A stretch of DNA of 40,697 nucleotides from a virus. Below the pieces are notes generated by a model, which saw nothing but the letters and a program-made list of their open reading frames with translations, was not told where the DNA came from and did no database searches. Location: positions 1-40,697 of the IMG/VR virus record IMGVR_UViG_3300030382_001800. The stretch is one strand, 5' to 3'. Shown here in pieces: positions 32,360-38,719 of the stretch (position 1 is the stretch's first letter; every line of letters starts with the position of its first letter). Both the position numbers and the translations under genes were made by a program.

Positions 32360-32707
32360 ATGACAGAATTATACGCAGATTATGGGAGTACTGCTGTAAT
32401 AGTGGCTCTCTTTTCAGGTATGTTATATTGGTTCCGAGGTTTTGTAGACACGCTGATAAATAATAAGATGGAAGACTTAGAAACTGAGATAAGGCAAGTA
32501 CAAGATATAACGCAGAATGAATTACAACAAAACAGAGAAATACTTATAAAATTAATTGATAGGACTAATGATAAGGATGATAATTCTAGAGTTAGATATG
32601 AAAAAACGATTGATAACGCAGAGAGAAGGCATGAAAAGATAACCGATGAACTTAGGACACAAAGCGAGTCACTTAATTTTTTAAGGGGAAAGCTCGATAA
32701 ATCTTAA
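32360..32707 (+). CDS. holin-like protein, one N-terminal membrane helix
   Basis: 115 residues. One transmembrane helix at about 9-27 (GSTAVIVALFSGMLYWFRGF), then a long charged coiled coil (MEDLETEIRQVQDITQ; NAERRHEKITDELRTQ). This plan recalls BhlA/UviB-type holin-like proteins, although these are usually shorter. It sits between the lipoprotein and the endolysin. An alternative is an Rz-like spanin, with the coil spanning the periplasm. It is a lysis protein by context; type uncertain. Confidence 0.5.
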   Translation: MTELYADYGSTAVIVALFSGMLYWFRGFVDTLINNKMEDLETEIRQVQDITQNELQQNREILIKLIDRTNDKDDNSRVRYEKTIDNAERRHEKITDELRTQSESLNFLRGKLDKS

Positions 32708-32730
32708 ATTATAAAGTAAATGAGGATAAA

Positions 32731-32958
32731 ATGGATATAAAATCAATATTAATGGATATGGCTGAAGCTCAGGCAGATAAAATGAGAGATGAAGCTGTTG
32801 GCTTTCTTGGATCAGAAGAATTTGAAAAAGAAATAGCATCAAAAATAAATGAGAAGATTGATATACCTTTTGTTAGTGAAGACAAAGAGCAAATCTTTTT
32901 TGAGAAGGTTGTAGACGTTGTTACTGATCTTATTCAAGGTGTGTTTAAGGGTAAGTAA
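32731..32958 (+). CDS. hypothetical protein in lysis cassette, 75 aa
   Basis: Short, acidic and helical, without a membrane segment (KSILMDMAEAQADKMRDEAV; a C-terminal amphipathic helix VVDVVTDLIQGVFKGK). ATG at 32731 follows ATGAGGATAAA. Similar small amphipathic proteins occur beside holins in marine phages. No role can be assigned from sequence. Confidence 0.55.
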   Translation: MDIKSILMDMAEAQADKMRDEAVGFLGSEEFEKEIASKINEKIDIPFVSEDKEQIFFEKVVDVVTDLIQGVFKGK

Positions 32959-32961
32959 CTG

Positions 32962-33007
32962 TCAGCCTCATTTTGTGTTTTGGCATGAAAATGCGACTTG
33001 AGGCTGA
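32962..33007 (+). promoter_or_regulatory. hairpin masking the endolysin ribosome site
   Basis: TCAGCCTCA (32962-32970) is perfectly complementary to TGAGGCTGA (32999-33007), which contains the GAGG ribosome site of the endolysin ATG at 33015. The loop holds a second small hairpin, GCAT-GAAA-ATGC (32983-32994), with a GNRA-type tetraloop. The structure should slow endolysin translation. Confidence 0.65.
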
Positions 33008-33014
33008 ACCTATT

Positions 33015-33509
33015 ATGGAAAAGAATACTACATTCGGCAGTATAATTAAAGTTGTTATAAAGCATGAGGGTGGAAGCAAATATACGAATGATCCAAAAGA
33101 TTTGGGCGGTGAAACACGATATGGAATTTCTAAGAGAGCTCACCCTGAAGTTGATATAAAGAAACTTACGATAGATGGGGCGATGGATATATATAGAAGA
33201 TTATATTGGATACCATCTAAAGCTGAAAAGATCAAACCTGAACTAAGACTACCTTATTTTTTATATTTGGTTAATGCAGGTCAGGGGAATGCAGTAAAGT
33301 GCCTACAGAGAGCCTGTAATGCAACATTACCTAAAGATAAACGTCTTGTGGTTGATGGTAGAATTGGGAACCTCACTATTAAAGCTACTAGATATTTAGG
33401 TGTAGATAGGTTAAAAGCCTATATACTACTCAATTATGCTAAGTTAGTTTTAAAAAACCCAAGCCAAGAAAGATTTTGGTATGGTTGGTATAAAAGGGCT
33501 TTGACCTAA
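33015..33509 (+). CDS. endolysin, glycosyl hydrolase 108-type muramidase
   Basis: 164 residues from the ATG at 33015; an upstream TTG start (32973) would lie inside the regulatory hairpin. The motif IKHEGGSKYTNDPKDLGGET (residues about 14-33) is the GH108 signature, with the catalytic glutamate in HEGG; GISKRAHPEVDI, then DIYRRLYW and a C-terminal peptidoglycan-binding-3-type part (NATLPKDKRLVVDGRIGNLT) follow, as in the family. No signal peptide, so it would need a holin to reach the wall. It cuts the glycan backbone at the end of infection. A terminator lies about 90 nt after the stop. Confidence 0.9.
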   Translation: MEKNTTFGSIIKVVIKHEGGSKYTNDPKDLGGETRYGISKRAHPEVDIKKLTIDGAMDIYRRLYWIPSKAEKIKPELRLPYFLYLVNAGQGNAVKCLQRACNATLPKDKRLVVDGRIGNLTIKATRYLGVDRLKAYILLNYAKLVLKNPSQERFWYGWYKRALT

Positions 33510-33526
33510 TAAATAATTAATGTAAG

Positions 33527-33585
33527 TTTGTTATAAGCGAGGGGCAATAAAAGCCCAAACAAATTGAGACTATGTATGTGGTCTC
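33527..33585 (+). other. two consecutive hairpins after endolysin
   Basis: TTTGTT (33527-33532) pairs with AACAAA (33558-33563) around an inner GGGC/GCCC hairpin (33542-33556). GAGAC (33566-33570) then pairs with GTCTC (33581-33585). They lie between the endolysin stop and the terminator, in 60 nt free of genes, and could stabilise the mRNA end or belong to a small RNA. Confidence 0.5.
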
Positions 33586-33598
33586 CTGTGTTAGAGAA

Positions 33599-33631
33599 AA
33601 AGAGAGCTTTCATTTGAAGGCTCTTTTTTTT
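33599..33631 (+). terminator. intrinsic terminator ending the late (virion/lysis) block
   Basis: AGAGCTTTC pairs with GAAGGCTCT (one G-T pair) around the loop ATTT, followed by a run of eight T. It separates the virion and lysis genes from the replication block. Confidence 0.85.
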
Positions 33632-33669
33632 ATTGCATAATATAATAATAATTATTTATATTCTACCTC

Positions 33670-33843
33670 ATGCCAAAGGTGGAAAACATATCCCACATTA
33701 ATTTATTAAGACCCTCCCAAAACCCTCGGACTCAACCACATAAACACAACTTTAAATATATACCCCCCTATGATAAGGATATTGATGGAATAGGTGGAGA
33801 CTATTATTGCTGTGATTGTGGTGAGATAAAGTTCACAGATTGA
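33670..33843 (+). CDS. small zinc-knuckle protein, 57 aa
   Basis: ATG at 33670, stop at 33841 overlapping the TTG start of the next gene. The product is Pro- and His-rich (RPSQNPRTQPHKHNF) and ends with DYYCCDCGEIKFTD, a CCxCG motif that looks like half a zinc ribbon. No ribosome site stands out, which lowers confidence, but the tight overlap with the nuclease gene supports it. Function unknown. Confidence 0.5.
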   Translation: MPKVENISHINLLRPSQNPRTQPHKHNFKYIPPYDKDIDGIGGDYYCCDCGEIKFTD

Positions 33844-34643
33844 TACCTGAAAACATAGATTCTAGTTTTGTACGCAGGTTAAGTGCGAATGGTAGGTTCT
33901 ACTATGATGCTAGAGATGAGCATCCTATATATGCCCCCTCTGTAACTACTATATTGGATAAAACTGTACCTAAAGGGTATGGCTTTCATCAATGGTTGCG
34001 GAATTATGGGCATTGGTCAGATTTTATTAAATATGCTAAAGCACATCGAGGTACTGTTGTACATATACTTGTCGAAATGTTAGCTAAAGGTGAAACTATT
34101 GACCCTCCCACCATCACAAAGGTTATACAAGCACAATCGAACCTTTTAGATGCAATAGTATTAGGCGGATGGAAAGAATATGAATTAAGCGTAAGGCGGT
34201 ACCTCGAATCCTTTTGTGCATTCTATGATGAATACGATCCTATTGTTTTAAGCCTTGAGGAAATGCTATATCATAGAGATTTGCCATATGCAGGTACAGC
34301 AGATGCAATATTTGGTATGCGTATAAATGGTACAAAGAAAAGAGTGCTAGTAGATTTTAAAACAGGAGCAGAGCTTGAATATCACGCACTACAGCTAACT
34401 GCTTATAAAAAATTGTGGAATAAGATACATCCTGATGAAAAGGTTACTGCCTGTGCTGTCCTATACTTAAAAGAAGGATACAGGAATAAACCAACCTTTA
34501 AATTCAAGATTGTAAAGCCTCAATTCTCTAGGTGGAAACTACACTTAGGTTTGTATTTAGATAAAAACTCCTATGATGGAGTTGTGAAGCCTAAAATCAA
34601 ACCTCAACCTAGAGACACATTCAACCTAATCAAAGGAGATTGA
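33840..34643 (+). CDS. PD-(D/E)XK exonuclease, RecB/Cas4-like
   Basis: 267 residues from a TTG start. The RecB-type nuclease core is visible: H75 in the first helix, E140, D155 in GTADAIFG, D172 and K174 in LVDFKTG, and Q185-x-TAYK motif III. The N-terminal APSVTTIL with PKGYGFHQWL is typical of phage members. These exonucleases process double-strand ends, generally together with an annealing or ssDNA-binding protein in recombination and replication. The next gene codes a small protein that may be the ssDNA-binding partner. Overlaps the previous gene by four bases. Confidence 0.85.
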   Translation: MIPENIDSSFVRRLSANGRFYYDARDEHPIYAPSVTTILDKTVPKGYGFHQWLRNYGHWSDFIKYAKAHRGTVVHILVEMLAKGETIDPPTITKVIQAQSNLLDAIVLGGWKEYELSVRRYLESFCAFYDEYDPIVLSLEEMLYHRDLPYAGTADAIFGMRINGTKKRVLVDFKTGAELEYHALQLTAYKKLWNKIHPDEKVTACAVLYLKEGYRNKPTFKFKIVKPQFSRWKLHLGLYLDKNSYDGVVKPKIKPQPRDTFNLIKGD

Positions 34644-34644
34644 T

Positions 34645-34863
34645 ATGGCATTCGAGCCAAAAGATAAAACAGGTGCTCTCTTTGTAAATGACAATAAAAA
34701 AGAATCAAAGCACCCTGATTATACAGGGTATGTTATTTGGGAAGGTGAACGCATTAATGTCGCAGGGTGGAAAAGTAAGTCTAAAGATGGAAAACAGTCC
34801 TATTTATCCTTGCGTTGCTCTGAACCACAAGTTAAAGATAGTGGAGATGACCTCCCTTTCTAG
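34645..34863 (+). CDS. small DUF736-like, possibly ssDNA-binding protein, 72 aa
   Basis: The ATG at 34645 is one base after the exonuclease stop, with AAAGGAGATTGAT before it. The pattern TGYVIWEGERINVAGW...GKQSYLSLRCSEP, ending in an acidic DDLPF tip, resembles small OB-like phage proteins. The acidic C-terminal tip ending in phenylalanine recalls ssDNA-binding proteins, whose tips recruit repair and replication factors. Pairing with the exonuclease gene supports a DNA role. Confidence 0.55.
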   Translation: MAFEPKDKTGALFVNDNKKESKHPDYTGYVIWEGERINVAGWKSKSKDGKQSYLSLRCSEPQVKDSGDDLPF

Positions 34864-34885
34864 GGCTTAGTTCAGAAATACCTAC

Positions 34886-34948
34886 GAGTGGTCTGATGCT
34901 TATTGATGAACTGCGGATGTACACGATTATGACTGTGTTAGACCACTC
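34886..34948 (+). promoter_or_regulatory. long-range 9-bp inverted repeat in leader of nuclease-like gene
   Basis: GAGTGGTCT (34886-34894) pairs with AGACCACTC (34940-34948). The 45-nt loop contains most of a 22-codon ORF (ATG at 34896, stop overlapping the next ATG). The second arm ends 1-2 nt before the GAGG ribosome site of the 34961 gene, so folding could affect its translation. Confidence 0.5.
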
Positions 34949-34960
34949 AGAGGTTTTAAT

Positions 34961-35398
34961 ATGAGACCAATATATGAAACAGAGTATGATAGAGAAAATG
35001 AGCAAACTGTTTTTAAGTGGGTTGGAAATGAGTATGGATGTACTGTACTTAAAGTTAAAGGATACCATTGCTGTGACTCTAAAATCGTTAGAGATGGTGT
35101 GCAAATAGGTTGGGCTGAAGTGAAACGTAGACATATTGACCATAATACATATAAGTGGTTTAAAATTTCAGATTCCAAATGGAAGAATTTATTAGATTTA
35201 GCGGAAGCAGATTTGCTTCCTGTTTTTTTATTTATATTATTTGATGATGGCTTATTTCAAGTTCCTGTTATTAGACAGATGTATACTAAGGTAGTAATGG
35301 GAGGTAGAACTAAGAACCCTAGAGATGATCAGGATATTGAACCTATGAGAATATTTCATGTTGACAACTTTAGGAAAGTCGCAAGTGCCCCTCTCTGA
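34961..35398 (+). CDS. PD-(D/E)XK-fold nuclease-like protein, 145 aa
   Basis: The segment D39...GWAEVKRR with E53-x-K55 has the spacing of the PD-(D/E)XK nuclease core, preceded by a beta hairpin (TVLKVKGYHCCDSKIV) and followed by a helix (SDSKWKNLLDLAEADLLP) and a hydrophobic strand (PVFLFILFDD). Small nucleases of this fold act as Holliday-junction resolvases or nickases in phages. The exact type cannot be told. It overlaps the initiator gene by 41 nt. ATG preceded by CAGAGGTTTTAAT. Confidence 0.6.
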   Translation: MRPIYETEYDRENEQTVFKWVGNEYGCTVLKVKGYHCCDSKIVRDGVQIGWAEVKRRHIDHNTYKWFKISDSKWKNLLDLAEADLLPVFLFILFDDGLFQVPVIRQMYTKVVMGGRTKNPRDDQDIEPMRIFHVDNFRKVASAPL

Positions 35399-36143
35399 GA
35401 ATGATCTAGTTGTATTAACCTCTAGGTTGCTAGAGTGTGATGAGCTCTCCATTCAGGAGAAGATATTATTCTCTAAGGTAGCTATGTTTAAGAAGTTTGG
35501 CTGTTTCGCTACTAACGAATATTTTGGTAGAATATTAAATGTAAGCACTAAAAGAGCAGGTGTAGTAATTTGCTCTTTGGTAGATAAGGGTTATCTAGAT
35601 CGTAAGACTCTTACAGTAGACAATATGACCAAACGATCCCTAGCTATAACATCAGAAAAGCAAGATTTAATGTATAATATACCCCACCCTGAAAAGATAC
35701 CCCCACCCTATAAAGAGGGTATTACCCACCCTGAAAACAGGGTGACCCCCCACCCTGAAAACAGGGTACATAATAAAGATAATATTAATAAAGATAATAA
35801 TAAATATATAGATGATGATAATTTAAATGGAATTAAAGAAAAAGAAAAAGGGAGCGAGGGGCAAGTATCGGTTTCAGGTTCATTCCAAAAGTTATGGGAT
35901 AAATACCCACAGCATAGAAGAGGTAATAAAAAGAATTTATTAGTGAGATACAGAAAGATAGTTAATAGTGATCCTAGCATGATTGATAAATTAGATAGAT
36001 CGTTAGATGAGTGGTTGAATAGTGAAGCGTGGTCAGGTGGCTTTATTTATAATATCAACAAGTGGTTTAAGGAAGAGATATATCTTATACAGCCACTAGC
36101 AAGAAAAGAAAACGATCCATGGAGGCAAATAGATGGCAAGTAA
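35358..36143 (+). CDS. lambda O-like replication initiator with internal origin
   Basis: 261 residues. The N-terminal part has a winged-helix-type domain (SIQEKILFSKVAMFKKFGCF; ILNVSTKRAGVVICSLVDKGYLDRK, residues about 30-85). The middle (about 108-160) is a Pro/His/Asn-rich linker coded by DNA iterons. The C-terminal part (FQKLWDKYPQHRRGNKKN; WSGGFIYNINKWFKEE) matches the helical domain of O- and DnaD-type phage proteins that contacts the helicase loader. It would bind the iterons inside its own gene and open the AT-rich region. A GTG at 35385, with AGGAAAG before it, is a plausible alternative start. Confidence 0.75.
   Translation: MLTTLGKSQVPLSENDLVVLTSRLLECDELSIQEKILFSKVAMFKKFGCFATNEYFGRILNVSTKRAGVVICSLVDKGYLDRKTLTVDNMTKRSLAITSEKQDLMYNIPHPEKIPPPYKEGITHPENRVTPHPENRVHNKDNINKDNNKYIDDDNLNGIKEKEKGSEGQVSVSGSFQKLWDKYPQHRRGNKKNLLVRYRKIVNSDPSMIDKLDRSLDEWLNSEAWSGGFIYNINKWFKEEIYLIQPLARKENDPWRQIDGK
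35683..35832 (+). other. putative replication origin: four iterons plus AT-rich stretch
   Basis: Four 19-bp units begin at 35683, 35702, 35725 and 35749. Units 3 and 4 are identical: CCCACCCTGAAAACAGGGT, each a palindrome ACCCTG-AAAA-CAGGGT. Unit 2 keeps the palindrome with another loop; unit 1 keeps only the first half. They are followed by about 65 bp of nearly pure A/T (35768-35832). The arrangement, inside an O-like gene, copies the lambda origin plan. Confidence 0.8.
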
Positions 36144-36354
36144 AGATTACGATTGGCAAAATAAAAAAGAGTGGCAATATAAAGGTGGGAACGATCCACT
36201 TAAAGACCCTAAATATATTAAAGACAGAAATGAACTGTTTAATTTAAATGGACATGGATGGTGGTGGGGTTGGAAACTTGTAAACCCAAAAGTAAGACCT
36301 ATAGATTTATGGGATGGGGAAAAGTTTGATCCTAGAAGAGATAAACAATTATGA
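36133..36354 (+). CDS. hypothetical protein, 73 aa, Trp-rich
   Basis: Overlaps the end of the initiator gene and the start of the loader gene (ATGA). GGAGG precedes the ATG by 7 nt. Contains an unusual WWWGW run and eight tryptophans in total, with many Lys and Asp. Position between initiator and loader suggests a replication accessory role. No family recognised. Confidence 0.7.
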   Translation: MASKDYDWQNKKEWQYKGGNDPLKDPKYIKDRNELFNLNGHGWWWGWKLVNPKVRPIDLWDGEKFDPRRDKQL

Positions 36355-36854
36355 GTGCAGATAAAGAGCAGTTAGTACAGAAGATATTTGGTTTATTTGG
36401 TAGAAAACCTATGCAAGTTCAGTTTGATATATATATGGAGGAGTTGGATAGGTTTCCTACAGATGTGGTAGAGAAGTTATATAATCATGTTGTATCTAAT
36501 TGTGATAGGATGCCAACTGTATATGAGATCAAGCGTATTATAAAAGATAATGATTGGGGAAAAATTCCAATGAGTAAGCATGGATATACCCATGAATGTT
36601 TAAGTTGTGATAATACAGGGTTTGTTCCATATATAAATAAACCTAAAGGTGCTAGGATTAGGTATTACATAACGAACTATAAGTGTGATTGTGCTTATGG
36701 TGAGGAGATGTCTGCTTCAATACCAAGTTACTTTTCATTTCATAAGGAATTGCAATTTACTAACCTAGAGGTTGGAACTAAATATGGTGCGTGGACACTA
36801 TATAAATGTAAAGAATTTAATGATAAATTAAATGCCAAAGAAAAATCAAATTAA
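36351..36854 (+). CDS. helicase-loader-like protein with zinc motif
   Basis: 167 residues. Residues 1-66 (LVQKIFGLFGRKP, IYMEELDRFPTDVVEKLYNH and MPTVYEIKRIIKD) match the pattern of phage replicative-helicase loaders such as G39P-type proteins: a short helix, P-T near the end of the third helix, then xEIxRII. Residues 83-114 have C83-x2-C86 and C112-x-C114, a zinc knuckle. As lambda P does, it would bring the host DnaB helicase to the origin. It follows the O-like gene, as the model requires. Confidence 0.65.
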   Translation: MSADKEQLVQKIFGLFGRKPMQVQFDIYMEELDRFPTDVVEKLYNHVVSNCDRMPTVYEIKRIIKDNDWGKIPMSKHGYTHECLSCDNTGFVPYINKPKGARIRYYITNYKCDCAYGEEMSASIPSYFSFHKELQFTNLEVGTKYGAWTLYKCKEFNDKLNAKEKSN

Positions 36855-37044
36855 CGACAGTTCATTTAATGATTTAGTTGATAGAGCACTAGAGCCTAGT
36901 GACCTACAACATAGATTGCTGATTGCTAGAATGTTAGGGCACGATAAAGATTATCTAAATGAGATAATTAATAAATATTATGATACGGAAAGGGCGGAAA
37001 ATGAGGTTCGGAAAACAGAAGATAAAAACATCGGGGGCAGATAA
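36832..37044 (+). CDS. hypothetical protein, 70 aa
   Basis: Charged helical protein (NDLVDRALEPSDLQHRLLIA). Overlaps its upstream neighbour by 23 nt and its downstream neighbour by 44 nt. The ribosome site is weak, so translational coupling is likely. No family or function recognised. Confidence 0.6.
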   Translation: MPKKNQINDSSFNDLVDRALEPSDLQHRLLIARMLGHDKDYLNEIINKYYDTERAENEVRKTEDKNIGGR

Positions 37045-37426
37045 ATGGTTCAGCAAATATATACGATACAGGGATAAGTGGACTTGCCAAAATCCAAAAT
37101 GTAATAAGGAATTTGACCCTAAGAATGGTAAAGAAAGAAGAAGATTGCATTGTGCACATATTGGGTATGGTCGTGCTCATATACCTACTAGATGGGAAGC
37201 ATTAAACTGTATGGCTCTGTGTATTAATTGTCACGATTGGTTAGATCAACATCCCATGAGAGCATTTTGGTTGATGTCACAAAAGTTAAGTCACGAGGAA
37301 TTAGTGTGGTTACAGTTACAGTATAAAGGTAGGACTAGAGGTAGAATACCAAAGCACGTTGAAAAAGAAGCAAGAGAAAAGTATAAAAAAATATGTAGGG
37401 GGATGGGAATAAAGTATGTCGATTAA
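37001..37426 (+). CDS. HNH-type, zinc-binding nuclease-like protein
   Basis: 141 residues from the ATG at 37001 (GGGCGG 4-9 nt upstream), preferred over 36980, which has no ribosome site. A treble-clef motif is clear: C29-x4-C34, then LHCAHIGYGR (H50, H53) and C74-x2-C77-H78. This matches phage proteins of the HNH/NinG-like group, which act as structure-specific or homing-type nucleases in recombination and packaging. Given the replication neighbours, a recombination role is inferred. The C-terminus is basic. Overlaps the next gene by ten bases. Confidence 0.7.
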   Translation: MRFGKQKIKTSGADKWFSKYIRYRDKWTCQNPKCNKEFDPKNGKERRRLHCAHIGYGRAHIPTRWEALNCMALCINCHDWLDQHPMRAFWLMSQKLSHEELVWLQLQYKGRTRGRIPKHVEKEAREKYKKICRGMGIKYVD

Positions 37427-37595
37427 ATATAAGACTACATCTCTAGGAACAGAAGTGATATTAAAAGCGTTAAGGATGCTAGAAGTATATTCCCACTTAG
37501 AGGATTGGGTTAGTGAAGAAGAATTAGAATTGTGTAAGAAGATGCGTAGAGAAATACAAAGTATAAATTATGACAGAAGGGAAGAGGGAGAGTGA
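37416..37595 (+). CDS. hypothetical protein, 59 aa
   Basis: ATG at 37416 lies in the tail of the HNH gene, 5-10 nt after GGGGGATGGGAA. The product is helical and Glu-rich (SIKYKTTSLGTEVILKALRM; EEELELCKKMRREIQ). It ends in a GTGA overlap with the next gene. No family recognised. Confidence 0.65.
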   Translation: MSIKYKTTSLGTEVILKALRMLEVYSHLEDWVSEEELELCKKMRREIQSINYDRREEGE

Positions 37596-37774
37596 AACAA
37601 CTAAGCGAAGATAAAAGAAATGAACTATACATTTTATCAATGTATAAGAATATCATTGTGAAGAAAAGCAGAAAAGGTGGTGACGTATCAAAGCTAATAG
37701 AAAGGTTAGAGACCCTTCAGGCGAGAGCATCAAACAGGAGCATTCTAAAGATAGTTCGATCCAATGGGTTATAG
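37592..37774 (+). CDS. hypothetical protein, 60 aa, possible 5' part of a frameshifted gene
   Basis: GTG start in a GTGA overlap with a strong upstream GAGGGAGA. Helical and basic (VKKSRKGGDVSKLIERLETL). After about residue 50 the frame turns less gene-like (IVRSNGL), while the -1 frame (37687-37962) becomes strongly coding. A -1 shift at CTA-AAG would give a single protein of about 120 residues ending in a zinc knuckle. Confidence 0.55.
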   Translation: MKQLSEDKRNELYILSMYKNIIVKKSRKGGDVSKLIERLETLQARASNRSILKIVRSNGL

Positions 37775-37962
37775 ATGCTTTAGCGAACCCTGTTCAAGAT
37801 TTAAAACCTGAGCATGGCAACTACGACAAGAATTATGCCGATAGAAATATCTACTTCTGTACCAAATGTAAGTGTTGCTATGACAGACATGGGGTATACC
37901 CTGACATACCAAGTTTTAGAAAAAGGAGAAAAGATCATGCCTATGATTGCAAAGCAACCTGA
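37687..37962 (+). CDS. zinc-knuckle ORF lacking an ATG/GTG/TTG start
   Basis: The frame is open from a TGA at 37681 to the stop at 37960 and includes WVIDALANPVQDLKPEHGNY and YFCTKCKCCYD...YDC, a convincing zinc-binding pattern. It contains no ATG, GTG or TTG. ATC at 37687 follows AAGGTGGTGACGT, much as at 31954. The other reading is that it is the 3' half of the 37592 gene, joined by a -1 shift. It fully explains why the first 41 codons of the overlapping longer frame (from 37814) look non-coding. Confidence 0.5.
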   Translation: MKANRKVRDPSGESIKQEHSKDSSIQWVIDALANPVQDLKPEHGNYDKNYADRNIYFCTKCKCCYDRHGVYPDIPSFRKRRKDHAYDCKAT

Positions 37963-38197
37963 CTACGATGAAGTAGGAGAGGTATATGAAGGAAATAATG
38001 ATAACGATGAATCTCTTAATGATGAGATTATTGAAATGGTAGTAAGGCGAATGGAACATGGTGCTAAGAAATATGGAGAGCATATTATGGTAAGCGACAA
38101 GAGAAACTTCATTGAAGAAGCACTTGAAGAAGCGTTAGATATGATAGTATACTTAACTGCATCACTATTACGATTAAAAAAGAGTGGCGGTAGATAA
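37937..38197 (+). CDS. MazG-like nucleotide pyrophosphohydrolase
   Basis: 86 residues from the ATG at 37937, 8 nt after AAGGAG; a longer frame from 37814 has no such site and overlaps the zinc-knuckle ORF. The helical pattern NDEIIEMVVRRMEHGAKKYGEH, then FIEEALEEALDMIVYL, carries the ExxE...ExxD acidic cluster of the all-alpha MazG/dUTPase-2 fold, which binds magnesium and cleaves NTPs or dNTPs. Phage MazG proteins are proposed to adjust nucleotide or (p)ppGpp pools; which substrate applies here is unknown. Confidence 0.7.
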   Translation: MPMIAKQPDYDEVGEVYEGNNDNDESLNDEIIEMVVRRMEHGAKKYGEHIMVSDKRNFIEEALEEALDMIVYLTASLLRLKKSGGR

Positions 38198-38411
38198 GTC
38201 ACACGATCTCATTAAGGTGATTGCTGTTTCTCAGCAAGACTACCCTGATGGAATTGGACTTGATGATTCACTTGACATTATATATAAAGTAAGACGTGAT
38301 ATGAGTGATACGTTAATGCAAATGCCTGATAGTAAGTTACAGAGAATTGTTAGAATGAGTAGAGCTAGATATATGGATATAAGGAGACACCATGAAAAAG
38401 AAAAAAAATGA
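38184..38411 (+). CDS. hypothetical protein, 75 aa
   Basis: GTG start at 38184, overlapping the MazG-like gene by 14 nt. Helical and charged (KVRRDMSDTLMQMPDSKLQR), ending in a basic His/Arg/Lys stretch. Overlaps the next gene by 20 nt. No family recognised. Confidence 0.6.
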   Translation: MAVDKSHDLIKVIAVSQQDYPDGIGLDDSLDIIYKVRRDMSDTLMQMPDSKLQRIVRMSRARYMDIRRHHEKEKK

Positions 38412-38598
38412 AGAAGTACCAAAGGAAGATATTCAGGAGGTCATGGATCAGCTATTTATGACATTAATGTTTTATGCTGATACGAAAAACTATATGGTAA
38501 TTGGAGATATGTCTGATACAGTTATTAATAATGATAAAGGTGCAAGAGCAAGAGACATTTTGCAAGTTGCTGATAGTAAATTTGCACAGTTAAAATAA
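38392..38598 (+). CDS. hypothetical protein, 68 aa, last gene of rightward unit
   Basis: ATG at 38392 after AAGGAGACACC, a strong ribosome site. The product starts MKKKKNEEVPKEDIQEVMDQ, is helical and ends ARDILQVADSKFAQLK. It is followed by a hairpin and the bidirectional terminator. No family recognised. Confidence 0.7.
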   Translation: MKKKKNEEVPKEDIQEVMDQLFMTLMFYADTKNYMVIGDMSDTVINNDKGARARDILQVADSKFAQLK

Positions 38599-38602
38599 GA
38601 AT

Positions 38603-38632
38603 TAACATAGGTCGTTTAAACGGCTTATGTTA
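38603..38632. promoter_or_regulatory. hairpin with central CGTTTAAACG
   Basis: TAACATA (38603-38609) pairs with TATGTTA (38626-38632), with an inner palindrome CGTTTAAACG. The same inner core type (TGTTTAAACA) closes the hairpin at 9393-9428. Confidence 0.55.
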
Positions 38633-38656
38633 GTCGAGTGGTTGGTAACCATTTGT
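38633..38656. other. collapsed relic of a tRNA-like element
   Basis: GTCGAG-TGGTTGGTAACCATT shares the order GTTTAAAC-GGC-GTCGAG-AACCATT with the plus-strand flank of element 4 (40434-40494), and on the minus strand CAAATGGTTAC is identical to part of element 2. The T-arm is missing and no acceptor pairing remains. Confidence 0.3.
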
Positions 38657-38660
38657 AGGC

Positions 38661-38702
38661 AAAAAAAAAGCCCTATCCAAAACTAATTGGTAGGGCTTTT
38701 TT
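38661..38702. terminator. bidirectional intrinsic terminator
   Basis: A run of nine A, GCCCTATCC, loop, GGTAGGGC, then a run of six T. Stem of eight pairs with one bulged T. The A- and T-runs serve both directions, ending the rightward unit (38598) and the leftward unit (38720). Confidence 0.88.
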
Positions 38703-38719
38703 GATTTAACTGCAATCTC

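Noticed and set aside
32973-33014. TTG start of the endolysin
   Set aside because: It lies in the regulatory hairpin; ATG 33015 fits the length and motif position of GH108 enzymes.
33840-34643. Cas4 of a CRISPR system
   Set aside because: The RecB-like motifs fit, but there are no other cas genes, no array and no four-cysteine cluster; a phage recombination exonuclease is the simpler reading.
37814-37936. N-terminal extension of the MazG-like gene
   Set aside because: This stretch is the shadow of the zinc-knuckle frame; the ATG at 37937 has an AAGGAG site at the right distance.
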